This document shows, piece after piece, positions 21,974 to 22,336 of a DNA stretch of 22,336 bases. This stretch comes from Clostridia bacterium (lineage in GTDB: Bacteria; Bacillota; Clostridia; Oscillospirales; Butyricicoccaceae): contig JAFQKM010000215.1 of the NCBI GenBank assembly GCA_017396925.1, positions 1-22,336 of the forward strand. The letters run 5' to 3'. The translations under genes were made by a program, and so were the position numbers. Numbering within the stretch: the stretch's first letter is position 1; every line of letters starts with the position of its first letter. Below the pieces are notes generated by a model. That model made no database searches. It had not been told where the DNA came from and worked only from the letters and a program-made list of their open reading frames with translations.

Positions 21974-22336
21974 ATGAACAAGAAACTGAAGAACTTCCTG
22001 GCAGTGACCGGTGCGCTGACCGTTGCTGCTGCTGCCGTTTACGGCCTCAATGTCCTGGACGAAAAGCAGGACCGCAAGCGCTATCCCCAGAGCGGCCGTC
22101 TGGTCGAAGTTCGCGGCAAGAAGATGCATGTCTATTCCTGCGGCGTTGGCCAGAACACCGTCGTTCTGATCCCCGGCCAGGGCACTCCCACCCCCTCGCT
22201 GGATTTCAAGCCCCTGATGGATCGCCTGGCCGAGCAGTATAAGGTCGTCGTTCCCGAGCCCTTCGGCTACGGCTATTCCGACAAGACCAACGAGCCCCGC
22301 ACCGTCCAGAATCAGGTCGACGAGATGCGTGAAGGC
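21974..22336 (+). CDS. Alpha/beta hydrolase, 3' end cut by window edge
   Basis: The first 121 codons are present. GGAGG lies about 7 nt before ATG 21974. A basic start followed by a hydrophobic segment (~8-25, FLAVTGALTVAAAAVYGL) is a signal peptide or membrane anchor. Then comes RLVEVRGKKMHVYSCG, the strand-turn pattern of the fold, VVLIPGQGTPTPSLDFKPLM with the oxyanion loop, and VVVPEPFGYGYSD, the strand and turn usually seen as D-x-x-G-x-G-x-S. The nucleophile elbow (GxSxG) should lie beyond the edge, so activity cannot be confirmed. Substrate unknown. It sits in an operon behind the dcyD-like gene. Confidence 0.88.
   Translation, partial: MNKKLKNFLAVTGALTVAAAAVYGLNVLDEKQDRKRYPQSGRLVEVRGKKMHVYSCGVGQNTVVLIPGQGTPTPSLDFKPLMDRLAEQYKVVVPEPFGYGYSDKTNEPRTVQNQVDEMREG

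Overview
The window looks like chromosome of a fairly GC-rich Firmicute of class Clostridia, most likely an Oscillospiraceae/Ruminococcaceae-type gut anaerobe. The evidence is canonical AGGAGG ribosome sites, TTGACA/TATAAT promoters, ribonuclease Y, a SleB-type cortex hydrolase, an AbrB regulator with a zinc ribbon, a VanW/YoaR-like surface protein, and an Fhs-FchA-FolD one-carbon cluster typical of anaerobic Clostridia. The genus cannot be fixed from the sequence. No phage, transposase, CRISPR array, tRNA or rRNA was seen.

Layout. 1-8281 is all on the minus strand: a P1-family peptidase (cut by the window edge), tatD, metG, a 38-codon methionine-rich small ORF with its own promoter and terminator, a VanW-domain protein, an unknown protein with an acidic tail, an AbrB-family regulator, and the overlapping methyltransferase pair trmN6-like/rsmI. 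8360-13263 is on the plus strand: sleB-like cortex hydrolase, rny, an M20 amidohydrolase, a hairpin-rich intergenic stretch holding a 111-bp second copy of the M20 gene's 3' end, and plsY. 13310-20341 is again minus: a DUF1576 membrane protein, then one operon (transcribed flavodoxin-like Fe-S protein, fhs, fchA, folD), then a secreted polysaccharide deacetylase with an extra N-terminal domain. 20920 to the end is plus: a D-cysteine desulfhydrase-like PLP enzyme followed by an alpha/beta hydrolase (cut by the window edge).

How the genes work together. The clearest unit is the folate operon. Fhs makes 10-formyl-THF, FchA is a cyclodeaminase-family cyclohydrolase, and FolD handles the methylene-THF step. 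This FolD lacks the Lys and Gln that serve cyclohydrolase activity in bifunctional FolD, which would make FchA the necessary partner. metG/tatD, rsmI/trmN6 and rny are translation and RNA-metabolism housekeeping genes.

The best candidates for something undescribed are: (1) a ~360-nt pyrimidine-rich RNA on the minus strand at about 20396-20755, with a good promoter, a strong terminator, a 16-bp stem and five or six anti-Shine-Dalgarno-like motifs; (2) the Met-rich small ORF upstream of metG; (3) the FolD/FchA division of labour; (4) a degenerate SGNH-like domain fused to the polysaccharide deacetylase; (5) the duplicated M20 3' end within a chain of hairpins. All promoter, terminator and RNA calls are by eye.
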